This document shows positions 22,231 through 34,112 of a stretch of DNA of 64,000 bases, in pieces. The translations under genes and the position numbers were made by a program. This DNA comes from Saccopteryx bilineata (taxonomy: Eukaryota; Chordata; Mammalia; Chiroptera; Emballonuridae). The number at the start of each line of letters is the position of its first letter. Within the stretch, counting starts at the first letter, position 1. The stretch spans positions 10,293,632-10,357,631 of the forward strand of contig NC_089493.1 in assembly GCF_036850765.1 (NCBI RefSeq), given 5' to 3'. The notes beneath the pieces were generated by a model that worked only from the letters and a program-made list of their open reading frames with translations, did no database searches and was not told the origin of the DNA.

Positions 22231-22413
22231 GGTTGCCAGATTAAAAAAAACCAAGATGCCCAGTTAAACCTAAATTTCAACAAATGACCTTTTAGTGTAA
22301 GTATAGCCCGTGCAATATTTGGGACACACTTATACCAAAAACTTTTGTCGTTGTCTATATAATATTCAAATTAACAAAGTGTACTGCATTGTTACTTGCT
22401 AAATCTGGCAACC
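22231..22413. mobile_element. Palindromic ancient MITE-like element
   Basis: The ends are inverted (GGTTGCCAGATT at the left, AAATCTGGCAACC at the right). The centre is also self-complementary (TAGTGTAAGTATAGCCC against GGGACACACTTATACC). No coding frame is present. The family is not named with confidence. Confidence 0.6.
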
Positions 22414-22419
22414 CAGGGA

Positions 22420-23900
22420 AGAGTAGATGGTCGACACAGGTGAGGGGTGAGAAGAAAAGACCATCAAGCTAAAGGGCTGGCTGGTCTGAGCCTCAGGGCA
22501 GAAGGGGCCGCGAGTCTGGTTAAATGAGGGTGAGAAGGAGCCGGCTCAGGCCCCTGCGTCTGCTGTGGGCAGACCCCAGGCAGCTTGTGGAGGGGCAGGA
22601 GACGCATGGCTCAGTGGCGACACCCCCCGTCGCCAAGGTCAATAATATCCAGCTTCCTGCACAGCTGCCTGTGAGGTCACCCCCACACCACGACCACAGA
22701 GAGTCCGGCAGGGAGGAGACTCCCACGCGGTGTTTAATCCCGTGTTTATCAAGGTCAGCAGATCACAGAAATATTTCTTTTTCATAACTAACATCCCATA
22801 GCTTTAGTGTTCCTGCCACCCAGTTTAAGTAACAGCGCTCTGTTGTCTGCATTACCTGATCTAGGTAGGGTCCTTTCTTTTGTGGCTCTTTTTAAAGAAG
22901 CGCCTGGGGTCTGAAGAGGTAGTTGCCCCCCCCCCTCAGGTCACCCAGCGCCCAGGAGCAAAGCTGGACTGAGACCCGGGGTCCTCCTAGCACGGACTGT
23001 CGGCAGTATTAGGAACGTTTATGCTACATACAGGGGAAAATATCGTATATAAAACAAGAACAGCAGCCATGGCAGCCGAGAAGTGAAAGGTGCAGGTGGG
23101 AGAGTTCACGGGGTTGAGAGGCAAGCCGGAGCTGAGCCCTCCGGGTGAGAGAGAAGAAAAAAAACCAAAGAGTGAGCAAGTGAGGCTCTTCCCTGGGAGC
23201 CGAGCGCCAGGCCGCCTGCTGACTACCTGCACCAGAAACCAGAGGTTGCCCGCAGGGTTGCCCAGCCCTGAGCCAGAGCAGGCTGGGTGAACTGGCAGAC
23301 AGGCAGGGCGAGTCTCGGGGCACTGATGAAGGATCAGAGCCCTTGGAGCCACCAGCCTGCAGTCTCCAGGTGCCGGGGGAGACACCATCCTTGGCTCCGA
23401 CGCCTTTGCCGCAGGCAAAGGTTCAAGCCCCAGAAGCTGCGGCTTCAGTCGCTGGTGCTGGGAGACCTCGGGAAGGCTCCCTGCTCTGGTCTAGTGAGCG
23501 AGAGCAGACCAGACAGATGTGCCGCACCTGCCGTCACACGAGGAGCACCCTGCACCCCTTACACACACTACACCCACAGGGCTGAGCCTGGCCTGCCAGC
23601 CTGGCCCGGCAACCACCGCTGAGCCTCCATACAGCCCGGGCTGACAACACTGAAATCCCCAAACGCCGCAGTTCCTCCACCCTCAAAGCCTTTCCGGAAA
23701 GGCGATCAGAATCTAACTTTTCTCCCAAAAGGATTGAGGCTTTTACATAACCACAAAATATGAAAGGAAATAACTGAAGATTTTTTTTAAATACAAGAAA
23801 GGTCATTTCAGAGAGTATGAAAAATGCAGAAATAGATATGCCAATCATTTATATTGTCCATATGAGTGCACTAGATTCAGTTATAAGCTCTTTGCTTTTG
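22420..23900. other. Intergenic stretch with no recognised feature
   Basis: GC-moderate sequence with short open frames that lack any recognised domain. Confidence 0.4.
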
Positions 23901-23905
23901 AAGCA

Positions 23906-23907
<2 letters not shown>

Positions 23908-23957
<50 letters not shown>
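23908..23957 (+). repeat. (AT)n microsatellite, ~25 copies
   Basis: An uninterrupted TA dinucleotide run of 50 bases, expected to be length-variable. Confidence 0.95.
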
Positions 23958-23960
<3 letters not shown>

Positions 23961-24614
23961 CTACTCAGCTTTTAGTAACAAGAAAGAGCGTAGATGAAAC
24001 GTTTTTCTTTGTTCCTTTTAGGAATTCACCTCCAGGGGGCCTTTATCTTAGCACAATTCTTCCTGCCCTGATTTTAAAAGGCACAAAAGTATTATTGTTC
24101 AAGTGACTGACACCTGCAATGGCTCTAAAAAGGTCAGGGATATACCAGGGTGTCTGACAGAGCCGAGCTAGATAAGCGGAGCGGAACAATGGAACAATGG
24201 GGCTTCGGTTTGGAGCTCAGCTTTCAGGGAAGCAAGACAAGAAGGAAACTAAACTGGGGTTTGGATTGTCACTGCCTGCCAAGGCACTCCCCCCTGAGAG
24301 AGCTCTCCTGAGGATGGGCGTGTCCCGTGGCTAAGTGAGAAATGGGAAAGACACTTGTGGGTGTCACCAATTGTATGACTCAGCAACTAAGACAGAACTG
24401 CTCTACCAACGAGGACCTCCAGCCCCGTTGCGAAAGCTGCCTTTAGTAACATTTTATTACATGAGTCCTACATGATCACTATTTGTACTTCATAAAACCC
24501 ATGAAACTAATATGGAAAATAACATAGTCACTCAAACACCCAGCACCCAGACTGAGTCCCATTAGCCTTTTGCTATATGTTTTTCTTATATAAATACATA
24601 CATTGCTAAAATAG

Positions 24615-24638
24615 ACACACACACACACACACACACAT
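24615..24638 (+). repeat. (AC)n microsatellite
   Basis: An AC run of about 12 copies followed by degenerate ATAC repeats. Confidence 0.9.
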
Positions 24639-24750
24639 GCATACATACATACTCACACTTACCAAACTGGGATCTTAATCTACATACTGCTTTTTAAACT
24701 TTTTTTTTTTTGGACACAATAACATAATGACTAGATATTATTCCACTTTT

Positions 24751-25146
24751 TTTTTTTTTTTTTTCATTTTTCTGAAGCTGGAAATAGGGAGAGACAGTCA
24801 GACAGACTCCCGCATGCGCCCGACCGGGATCCACCCGGCACGCCCACCAGGGGCGAGGCTCTGCCCACCAGGGGGCGATGCTCTGCCCATCCTGGGCGTC
24901 ACCATGTTGCGACCAGAGCCACTCCAGTGCCTGGGGCAGAGGCCACAGAGCCATCCCCAGCGCCCGGGCCATCTTTGCTCCAATGGAGCCTCGGCTGCGG
25001 GAGGGGAAGAGAGACAGAGAGGGAAAGCGCGGCAGAGGAGTGGAGAAGCAAATGGGCGCTTCTCCTGTGTGCCCTGGCCGGGAATCGAACCCGGGTCCTC
25101 CGCACACTAGGCCGACGCTCTACCGCTGAGCCAACCGGCCAGGGCC
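24751..25146 (-). mobile_element. tRNA-derived SINE, family A, inverted
   Basis: The element has a poly(T) start, a full body and a tRNA-like head with box A and box B at the right. A perfect 15-bp target duplication TATTATTCCACTTTT lies at 24736-24750 and 25147-25161, indicating a fairly young copy. Confidence 0.95.
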
Positions 25147-25573
25147 TATTATTCCACTTTTAAGTGTGCCATATGTAAGTTTTTTAGTTTGAAATTATTT
25201 TTCAATAGACATTGCCATTGTTTCTTAATTTTAAAAACACCAAGATGCACATCTCCGTAATGTATCTGTGGCATAAAATTGCTCACTCCAAGTATATGCA
25301 GATTATAGGATATCGAAGCATTTTTCTTTTCCAGATAATCTTCTCTAACAGTTGTATCCAAGCAATGGGGTAGCCCAGACTTTATTTGAGCTGTGATCAC
25401 TTGTCAACGAAGTTCTTATATACACACAGATCTATTTCTTCATCCTCACTCACTAGAGGGAGCCGTATATAGTTTCGTACCTGGTACTGCAGGTGTTAAT
25501 ACCATAGTTTTAGGATAGAGAACGAGTCCTCCATATTATCCGTACTTTAAAAACAGATTTTCCAGGATGTTTT

Positions 25574-26969
25574 GGGTTTTTGGGGGTTTTCTTATAAATA
25601 AATTTTTATTAATTTTAATGGGGTGACATCAATAAATCAGGGTACATATATTCAAAGAAAACATGTCCAGGTTATCTTGTCATTTAATTATGCTGCATAC
25701 TCATTACCCAAAGTCAGATTGTCCTCCGTCACCTTTTATCTAATTTTCTTTGTGCCCCTCCCCCTCCTCCTCTCCCTCCTTCCCTCCCCCCGCCCACCGT
25801 AACCACCACACTCTTGTCCATGTCTCTTAGTCTTGTTTTTATGTCCCACCAATGTATGTATGGAATCCTGCAGTTCTTGTTTTTTTCTGATTTACTTATT
25901 TCACTCCATATAATGTTATCAAGACCCACCATTTTGTTGTAAATGATCTGATGTCATCATTTCTTATGGCTGAATAGTATATACCATGGTGTATATGTGC
26001 CACATCTTCTTTATCTAGTCTTCTATTTTTTTTTTACAGTGATTAAAGCCTTTAAGCAAACTCTTGGCCAATACAGCAAGAATCCATAAAAGAGTAGTGT
26101 CCTTAACATGTTCACCAAGTCCAAGTTGGCACCATCACCATGCCAAATCCCTGAAAAATGCAACCCAACCCCAGTTCAGTCTGTTAGGAGCTGTCATAAG
26201 GAACAGGGGTCCAGAAAAAGTCCATATCCAGGAAAAGTCCACATGGCATTGGAATTGTTGTCACAATTCTATACTTTGCAGCTCATGTCCAAGTCCCAAT
26301 GACCGCTGCTTCTAGCTGGTAATGATTCAGGTAGACTGGAAAAGCCATCTGCAGCATGTGTGGAGATGGAGCTTCTGTTCTCCTCTGCCTGGAGAGATGA
26401 GACCAGGTTACTTTTCCCTGGAGCTCTGCGACTGTGGCATGGTAAAGAGAATCTTGGAATACACTAAGCTGGGTGGCAAAGGTAGATTCATAATAGAAGT
26501 TGGCAAAAGGGGGAAAAAGAGCTCTAAATTAGGAGTTAGGTCCCAGCCTGAGATATGAGTGGGGCATTGAGGTAGGAGGAATAAAAGAAACACTATATAT
26601 TAAACAAAGCAGCAGAAAATAGGACTGTCAACACCCACAACAAAGATCTTGGAAGAATAAAAAACCTGACTATTCAGGCAAGACATAGTTAAGTGGCCTT
26701 GTGCAAATGAGATCAGTTTACCGGCTTCTTGGAAGAAATACCCTAGGCTCATCCACAGTGTTGTAGATGGGGCCGACGGCCCTGGGCACCTTCAGCCTTC
26801 AGTGGCAAACCCCAGCTTTCTGGGCAAGGTTAAGTCATAGGTGGCTGGAGCAGTGCTGGAAGAGACTGAACCCTCCCTTAGAGGAGCGAGGGGGAAGCCT
26901 ACCTTCCAGTGTCCCTGTTTCCTCACAGCAGTGGCATGTAAGTCTGGCAGGCTTTAGCTCAATGACCTT
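25574..26969 (-). mobile_element. Chimeric retrosequence: unknown 5' part + A-run + L1 3' end
   Basis: The insert is bounded by a perfect 16-bp duplication TTTTCCAGGATGTTTT (25558-25573 and 26970-26985). Reading the minus strand, about 930 bases of unrecognised sequence (26969-26040) run into a stretch of ten A (about 26028-26038). The 3' end of an L1 follows (26030-25600), of the same family as the copy at 1-2155, and then an A-rich tail. The right junction read in reverse (TTATT/AAAAC) resembles an L1 endonuclease site. A single duplication around both parts implies one integration event. See the finding for alternatives. Confidence 0.75.
25600..26030 (-). mobile_element. L1 3'-end segment inside the chimera
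   Basis: Reverse-complement similarity to 1720-2125 of the first L1 is evident: TCTTCTTTATCTAGTC, CTCCATATAATGTTATCAAG, CCCCTCCCCCTCCTCC and GGGGTGACATCAATAAATCA. It covers the end of ORF2 and the 3' UTR only. Confidence 0.92.
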
Positions 26970-27069
26970 TTTTCCAGGATGTTTTAATAAAATAATTCTT
27001 CTAGATAAAATGTTAGAATCCTCTTGTCAAGGTCCAAGAGAACAGATACTGGGATGTTGCTGGGAATTA

Positions 27070-27331
27070 CCGTATTTGCCTATGTAGAAGACGCTCCATG
27101 GATAAGTCACACCTTCATTTTGAGGCCCGAAATTTAAAAAAAAAAATGTATTGCATAAAGTTATTGAGCTCAAGTTTTATTCATATAATTCATATAGCTC
27201 CTCATCCACGCAAAAAAGCAGGAAATGCAGGTTAAAAAAAAAAAACTACAACCATTGTATAAGATGCACCCAGTTTTCAGACACCAAATTTTTCTTAAAA
27301 GGGTGAGTCTTATACGTGGGGGTAAATACAG
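27070..27331. mobile_element. TIR-bearing MITE with TA flanks, 262 bp
   Basis: The left end CCGTATTTGCCTATGTAGAA and the right end, whose reverse complement is CTGTATTTACCCCCACGTAT, are inverted repeats. Each is bordered by TA (27068-27069 and 27332-27333). Sub-terminal motifs AAGACGC, TAAGATGCACC and GTCTTATACG repeat. TA flanks suggest Tc1/mariner-type mobilisation. No transposase is present. Confidence 0.7.
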
Positions 27332-27404
27332 TACACTGGCCATGTAAGTCAATTTAAAGAACACGTAGAATCTTCCCATCTGAGAGCAAGCCCAATCTTT
27401 TCTC

Positions 27405-27765
27405 TTTATTTTTTAATTGATTTTAATTTATTGTGTTTACATAGATTCAAGTGTCTCACGGAATACATCCCCCCACCCCCATGTTCCCCTCAACATCTCC
27501 CTTGCCCCCTCCCCCCAAAGCCCTTCCCCCTTCCCTCCAGGATTTGCTTTTCTGCTCTCTATAACGCTGTGTTATGTGTATATAACTTCACCAACCTCTT
27601 TCCCTTCTTTGATCCCATCCCAATCTCTTCTCTTATTCGCATCTGCATGTGGTCCCAACAAAGTTTCCTTTTTTCCTACAGCTCTTGCATACTTCTCGTT
27701 AATTTCATGTATGGGCATACTATACATTTGGTGGCTTCTGTGCATAAATCTTTTCTTCCACTTGC
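27405..27765 (-). mobile_element. Possible old L1 3' end, reversed
   Basis: The start TTTTTTAATTGATTTTAATTT, followed by CA-rich pyrimidine blocks (CCCCCACCCCC, CCCCTCCCCCC), resembles a reversed L1 3' UTR in layout. There is no ORF2 match. The call is tentative. Confidence 0.35.
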
Positions 27766-27769
27766 TGGC

Positions 27770-27837
27770 TGGCTTCTCTACCATGTACAGGAAATCTACA
27801 GACTGGCTTCTCTACCATGTACAGGAAATCTACAGAC
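27770..27837 (+). repeat. 34-bp tandem duplication
   Basis: The unit beginning TGGCTTCTCTACCATGTACA occurs twice in succession, at 27770 and 27804, with no differences seen. Confidence 0.9.
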
Positions 27838-28939
27838 CTGAGTCTTAACTGCCCACCTGAGCGCCCACGTTGAGCATCTTCACTGCGTCTAATAACTTCT
27901 CAGTTTCCTCCTCTGGCTGTCACATAGGTCATCTGTGTGTAACGATTATTGTGTTTCCTCAGAATGATTTAGTCCACTCAGGGCCAGAGATGGAAGGGAG
28001 AACCTGGACATTTAAACTTGTGAGCAGGGTGGGGATGTGTGCAGGTGAGCAGTGATTCTCAGCAAATGCTAGCCTCAAGTGGAAATTTCTAAAACTGGAT
28101 CTGTACCCTCCTAGCCCAATGCCTCCAGTTCTCTAGCTAAAGAGGTTGTGACTCATCTGCACCTGTAGACAAAAAACAGCTCCGGGTTAAATTCTTTTTT
28201 ATTCCCCATCCCATGAGCTCTGTAGCCTCTGAGCCCCCCAGGACCCACCCTGGGAGAGCCCCCTTCTCTTCCAGATGGAGGATGCCCACCAGTCCTCCAC
28301 TGTGCTGCAAGCCTCTCCTGTCCCTATCGTGCGTCCCAGGAGAGCTGTGTTCCCACCATGTGCACAGGCAATTTGAAGCCTTCCCTTCTTCCCTTATGTG
28401 GTCTGTGGGGTCTCAGACAAAGCAGGCAGCAGTAAGAGACAAGAGGCTTTCCCTGACCCCCTGTGGGGTCTTGCCCAGCCCCAGACCAATCAATCAATGG
28501 TGAGATCTCAGCCCACAGTGTCTTAGGGACAGCAACTGGATGCAACTGGCTCTACTGCCCCTTTAAATACAGTCTCCTTGTCGTCAGCTGTTTCCTGTTG
28601 GTTCCCAGTTCTACAGCCAGGACTTCTTACTCATTTGGCTTTTCACTTTATGTCCCAGACAATGGTTCGGGCGTCTTCTTGAACCCCAGGGCTCTGTCGT
28701 TCTGGAGTCCGCTCCCCACGGAAGATCGATTGCACCCCTGCACCTCCCTGTCCCTCTTTGAGGCCGATGGTCACGTAGTTCCCATGAGCCTTGAAGACAA
28801 GCTCGTACCTGCCCTTCCCAACCTCCTCTAGAGACGTTTTGTTCTAACCCAAACTTCTACCGAAACTATTCTGGTTAGTCCAAAGAACAGCATGCAGGGG
28901 TAGCAGAAGAGAACTGCGTGCGCACACACTTGAAGCCTC

Positions 28940-29060
28940 GCTCCACTCTGCTGTGTGGTCTTGGGGAGTTACTCAAACTTTTGGAGCCTCAGTGTGCTCG
29001 TGTGTTAAATGGGAGTAATAATGTCTCTGTTTACCCTTAATAACACACTCCTTTGAGGAC
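28940..29060 (+). repeat. MIR SINE relic
   Basis: MIR core: GCTGTGTGGTCTTGGGGAG, TTACTCAAACTTTTGGAGCC, TCAGTGTGCTCGTGTGTTAAA, TGGGAGTAATAATG. Confidence 0.7.
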
Positions 29061-29129
29061 TACATATGTGTCAGGCACTTTGTAAAGACTTACTCCATCT
29101 TTATACGTAGTGGCTTTTTATTTCATCAC

Positions 29130-31845
29130 AGCTTCATAATAGAGAATTAAAATCTAGAACTCTGGGATACTCCAGGGCTTACAGGGAGTGCAAGGAAGGG
29201 GGCTGCCTCCTCGGGGTTCCGTTCTCCCCGGAGAGCTGCTGCTTCAGCCCGCTGGTATCCCCGGTTGGCCCGGGCAGAGCTGGTCTGCAGTCTCGGGCAA
29301 CCGTGATGCAGCCACCATCCGAGGCCCAGGCCACAGTCAGAGGCTGGCGGTGCAGACATGCGGGCGGAGTGCGGCCTCTGGTGAGGACAGGAGGACACGT
29401 GGCGTCGGGGTTGGGAGGCCCACAGGACAAAAAAGTCCAAAAGGGAAGGTAAGCAGGGGGAGTGGGAGCAGCAGTGTGGACAGGAGGCCTGAGGCTCATG
29501 AACTCAGTGTGGAGGGAGCTGGGGAGTAGTGGTCACCGTGCTGGGCCAGGTGGCCTAGGGACTGTACATTTCTGGCATGTCTTGGACGTCCTCACACCCA
29601 CACCAAGGTCCTCCCACCAACATCAACCACCATCTGCCTGAGCAGCTGCTGGGAGCTGCAGTGGAAACCAGCTTCCCCCTGCAATGCCTCTCTAGCGCCC
29701 CCTACTGAGAAAGCTTAACATGCTTACCGTGAAGGGAAAAAATGCTTAAAGGAAACTTGTCCATTATCACAGAGAGTGTATTGACGAGCAAATTTGGAGG
29801 AGAGACAACACATTGATCCTTATCAAGCTCAGGAGAGAGAGAGAACATTGCACATTGACTTAAAACTCTCAAAATGAAATTAATTATTTGAAATTTATAG
29901 AGTTCGATACTGCATATACATTATATTTCTTTTATTTGAATAGTATGGTCTATTCTTAGATACCAGGCCTTACATTTATTTTTAAAAATGTATATTTATA
30001 TATATATATATAAAAATCTATGTAGTCGAATGCTATTTTGGCTCACAAAATTTCTGAAAAAAAGAGGTTCTGAAATAATGCTCCCATCCAAAATAGCTTT
30101 GGTCCTGCTGGTCTGCACCTGAAACTGGGTTTTCACATAAGGAGTCCAACCCCCAATCAGCACTCTCTGCTTCCCCTGGCCCTCGGACCCTGGGATAGCA
30201 TGACCTGGCCCCTGAGCTGGGCCGGAGGTTCTTTTTGGCTCCAACAGTCCCGTTCCTAGGACCTCGCCCAGAATCCAGACATGCAAGCATGGCCGACCCA
30301 AGTCACGCCAGTTCCCCCCGTAGGTCAGCGTCGAGCAGCCGCGGCAGAGGCACCGGCCACGTGGCCTGCTCCCCTGGGCCCCCAAGTCAGCACCGTGACT
30401 GCGAAGCATCCTGCATCCACTCTATTTTGCTTTCAGCCAGAGGAGACAATTACGTAGTTCAAGTTCCTACACGCAGCAAGTGCCATGTGCTGTTTAAATA
30501 CGAGTAAATCCTCGCTGTGTTGAGTGAGGGCACTGCCCGAGGGCTACCCTTCTCTAAAAAGTGACCCAGCGGTCACCTTGGTAGAGCAGGTTGGCAAAAG
30601 CACCCGTGTGCCCTCCTCTGCGATGCAGGATAGTTTCGCTCCCGGATAGTTTTGATATGAAAGCAAATATCACCGAGGATAAAACTTGAAATGAAATGAA
30701 AGCTGAGTCACAAAACTCAGATGAGGTGACGTACCAACAAAGGACACACGCAGGTCCCAGCAAGGGCGCCGGCGGCAGGTTGGACAGGAAAGACTGGGAG
30801 AAGCCCCCGGACCCCTCTGTGGACAGAGGCTCGTGCTTGAGTCCGTTCCTATGAGCCGCCTTTCAGAAATAAAAGCTGCCAGATGTGTGCCCCCATCCTC
30901 GGTATAGGGACCTTACAAACCTGGGTGGTGTTCTGGAAGTCTTACTCCAGGAGAACGTGGCAGAGAGCTGTGAGACACATCAATGGGGCCATTTTACAGC
31001 GGAGCGTCAGCTGCCATGCCAGGGAACTGGCTGGCACATCTTCCTCTCACGGCTTTGGGAGGGTGAACAGGGCAAAATGCCCTTTACCCTGGGCACGAGC
31101 AACCTTGCAGCTTGTGAAAGAACTGTCTGTAAAGATAACAAGAAAGCAGTTATTATGACTACTGGACCGATGACTGAAAATTAAAAACACTGTTTATAAT
31201 TAGCGCCATTACGTCATGTCATCTGCACCAATATAAATGCCTTCCTCTTACTGACGTGGTCGTTCCCTTCCTCTTCTCACAAACATCCATTGCTTTGGTC
31301 TCCTGATTGCAACAGCATTTGGCCCTCTGCCCGAATCAATGTTTCCCCAACAGCCCTTCCTTTCTTTCCTGGCTTTTCCTTTTTAAAGGCCTTTTTTCAT
31401 TTTTAGGTTCACAGAGTCACGACAGTCAGTTAAGTCTTTGGTGTGATTTATTCCAGATCTGTTCAGCTGCGTGGCCACTAGGTGCCCGAGTGCCGACTCC
31501 CTGTAGGGACAGGACCTCTCCCGCAGTGAGGGGGTCGGGCACCCTCGTGGGTGTCAGCATCACCAGGTCATGCCAGCTTTTCTCAGGGACATACAGATTG
31601 CTTCTGTCCCTGGCGAGGAGGCGATCTCGGCCGCGCACGCCTGCAGACGGGGTCTCTGCAGCGAGGGACGAGGGCAGGAGGGTGGCTTCCTGTGACGGAG
31701 GGGGAGGTCACTGCTCCAGGTGGGCAGGACAAAGACGGAGCGTTCTCCTGGAGGTAGTGGGGAGATGACAGACAGGAAAAGAGGAAGCCACAAAGAGGCC
31801 ACATTGAGAACGAGGATAATGTGCCCACATCGTGCTAGCCCCGAG
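29130..31845. other. Intergenic stretch with no recognised gene
   Basis: Mixed GC- and AT-rich DNA, with a short TA run near 29996-30013. Open frames here show no recognised domain and no splice or regulatory context that would support a gene. Confidence 0.4.
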
Positions 31846-31851
31846 CATGTA

Positions 31852-31928
31852 CACTGCTCACAAAAATTAGGGGCTATTTTATAGCTTCAAATTCATTTTG
31901 AAACATCCCCTAATTTTTGCAAGCAGTA
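31852..31928. mobile_element. Short palindromic mariner-like MITE (~77 bp)
   Basis: The left end CACTGCTCACAAAAATTAGG and the right end CCTAATTTTTGCAAGCAGTA are inverted with two or three mismatches, and TA precedes the left end. Almost the whole element is the two inverted repeats, like the human MADE1 design. No coding content is present. Confidence 0.78.
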
Positions 31929-32200
31929 TGTTTTCTCTTGACTTTTTTTGAATTATAAATTTTAATTATTTTACAAATGGCTTATACTATAAGGAGCAAA
32001 ACTCTCTTATAATCCCACCTTCCGGGAACAAACAGCGTTAACAATTTGGTTAAAAATCAATAAATAGGTAAAAAAAAACACCACAAAAAACCTTCTTCCC
32101 TTTCTGATAATGATGGGAAAATGTAGTATGAACCAACCATCTGACTAAAGACAATGAAAATATCTGGATTAAACATTTTCCAAAAATCTTCCTTGAGGCA

Positions 32201-32228
32201 TCAAAAAAAAAAAAAAAAAAAAAAAAAA
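32201..32228 (+). repeat. Poly(A) tract
   Basis: An uninterrupted A run of about 27 bases with no recognisable retroposon upstream. Confidence 0.85.
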
Positions 32229-32784
32229 GCTATTAGACTAATAAGTATTATTGAGCTAAGTTTCAGGAAAGGATGAAAACCCAGAAAGGTAAGCTGAGGC
32301 CACCATTAACAAGGAGATGTCTGCTGACCTGGACGAGACTGCTGAGTCAGAGGAGGCTGAGGAAAGGCTCTAAGCAGCTGTGGTGACCTCAGCAAGGTAG
32401 GTGGACACGAGGTGAAGTCCAGACGGTGCTCAGGGCAGAGGCACGGCACACCTGCGGGGCCCGGTGAGGGGTCCTGAAGGACGGCACCTGGGTGTAATTT
32501 CAAGTTGCATTAAGGGGAGCCCAGACGGCTGGAGCTCCCCAACGCCTGGAAGAAACTAATAAAAACGTCTGGAAGGAGAGACCATTATCCTGGATCTGAA
32601 ATTATTTCTGCAAATGTGTTTTCAAATAAAATGCCTAGCACACAATCAAAGATAACTGATCTGGAATATGAAGAGACGAGGCAACATAAACAAAAATAAG
32701 CATAAATAACAGGCAAGGAAAAAAAAAAGTCTGGAACTACCCAACGCAAGCTCTAAGCCAACTAAGTTTCTGAAGATAAAAATA

Positions 32785-32863
32785 ATCCTGACCCTGGATC
32801 TTACCCGCAACCTTGGTGCATCGGGACAACGCTCTAACCAACTGAGCTACCCAGCCAGGGAAA
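32785..32863 (-). mobile_element. tRNA-derived SINE head, third family, fragment
   Basis: On the minus strand it reads CCTGGCTGGGTAGCTCAGTT, then GGTTAGAGCGTTGTCCCGAT, with a box B-like region that is mutated (GGTAAGATCC). The body is missing. It differs from both other SINE families in the window. Confidence 0.7.
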
Positions 32864-33319
32864 GGACCTTTAACATAAATCTGGTTTGGGTTAAGGCACA
32901 TATTCTGAAAAAATGATTGGGCTGCTGTGAATACAGTTTTGAAAGAAAGTTGTGAACCATACGCACTGTGACTGTCACTCAGCCTGGGACCACACACTGT
33001 GGACAGTATTCAGGGGCACAATGGGACTAAAAGAAGGCTTACGAAAATCATGGACAAAAGATAAAAAGTTAGATATCAAGAAATATAAAACCCCACCCTT
33101 CTCCACAGGGAAATACATTTCCTCTCCTCTGTAGTTTGGGGGACTTTGATGACCGAGTCTGAAGAGCACTGGTCCATGTAGCTCTCTGTGATATTGTGAT
33201 ATCCAGCTCAGCAACCATGGAAAGAAAATGTTCCAGGAGGATCTCACTGATACTGGGACAGACTCCATGGCTGGTCTGCTGCTGATGAGGCAGGGGGCAG
33301 AGTAACTTCGCTCGCTTGC

Positions 33320-33499
33320 TCTTTTCTTTCTTTATTCCTTCCTTCCTCCCTTCCTCCCTTCCTCCTTTTCTTCCTTCCTTCCTTCCTTCTTTCCTTCTTT
33401 CCTTCCTTCCTTCTTTCTTTCTTTCCTCCCTCAATCTCTCCCTTCTTTCTTCCCTCCTTCCCTCCCTCCCTTCTTTTCTTCTTTTTTTTTTTTTTTTTT
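33320..33499 (+). repeat. (TTCC)n/(CTTT)n microsatellite ending in poly(T)
   Basis: A long pyrimidine tract grades into about 17 T at 33483-33499. This could be the expanded reversed tail of a small retrocopy lying at about 33500-33660, but no source gene or target duplication was recognised. Confidence 0.85.
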
Positions 33500-33687
33500 G
33501 AGCTAGAACAATCCATAGCAACCCCATGTCATTAGTTTTCAGTGGACCCTCACTGACATCTTTTTGCCAAAGATTTTACCACCTTAAAGCATCAAGGTAC
33601 AGACGCCAAATCTGACCAGGTTGGCAGGCACAATTCCAGGTCATCCCACATTCCTAGTGAGAAATTAAAGACCTTTTAAACAGTTCA

Positions 33688-34102
33688 GGCCCTGGCCGGT
33701 TGGTTCAGTGGTAGAGCGTTGGCCTGGCGTGCAGGAGTCCCGGGTTCAATTCCCGGGCAGGGCACACAGGAGAAGCACCCATCTGCTTCTCCACCCCTCC
33801 CCCTCTCCTTCCTCTCTGTCTCTCTCTTCCCCTCCCGCAGCCGAGGCTCCATTGGAGCAAAGATGGCCCGGGCGCTGGGGATGGCTCCTTGGCCTCTGCC
33901 CCAGGCGCTAGAGTGGCTCTGGTTGCAGCAGAGTGACGCCCCGGAGGTGCAGAGCATCGCCCCCTGGTGGGCAGAGCGTCGCCCCCTGGTGGGCGTGCCG
34001 GGTGGATCCCAGTCGGGCGCATACGGGAGTCTGTCTGACTGTCTATCCCCGTTTCTAGCTTCAGAAAAATACAAAAAAAACCCAAAACCAAAACCAAAAC
34101 AA
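33688..34102 (+). mobile_element. tRNA-derived SINE, family A
   Basis: A full-length copy with intact box A and box B, and a tail that has expanded into AAACC/AAAAC repeats. A 10-bp target duplication AAACAGTTCA lies at 33678-33687 and 34103-34112. Confidence 0.94.
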
Positions 34103-34112
34103 AAACAGTTCA

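Noticed and set aside
29179..29529. Overlapping GC-rich open frames on both strands
   Set aside because: Mutual overlap and lack of any domain fit chance frames in GC-rich DNA.
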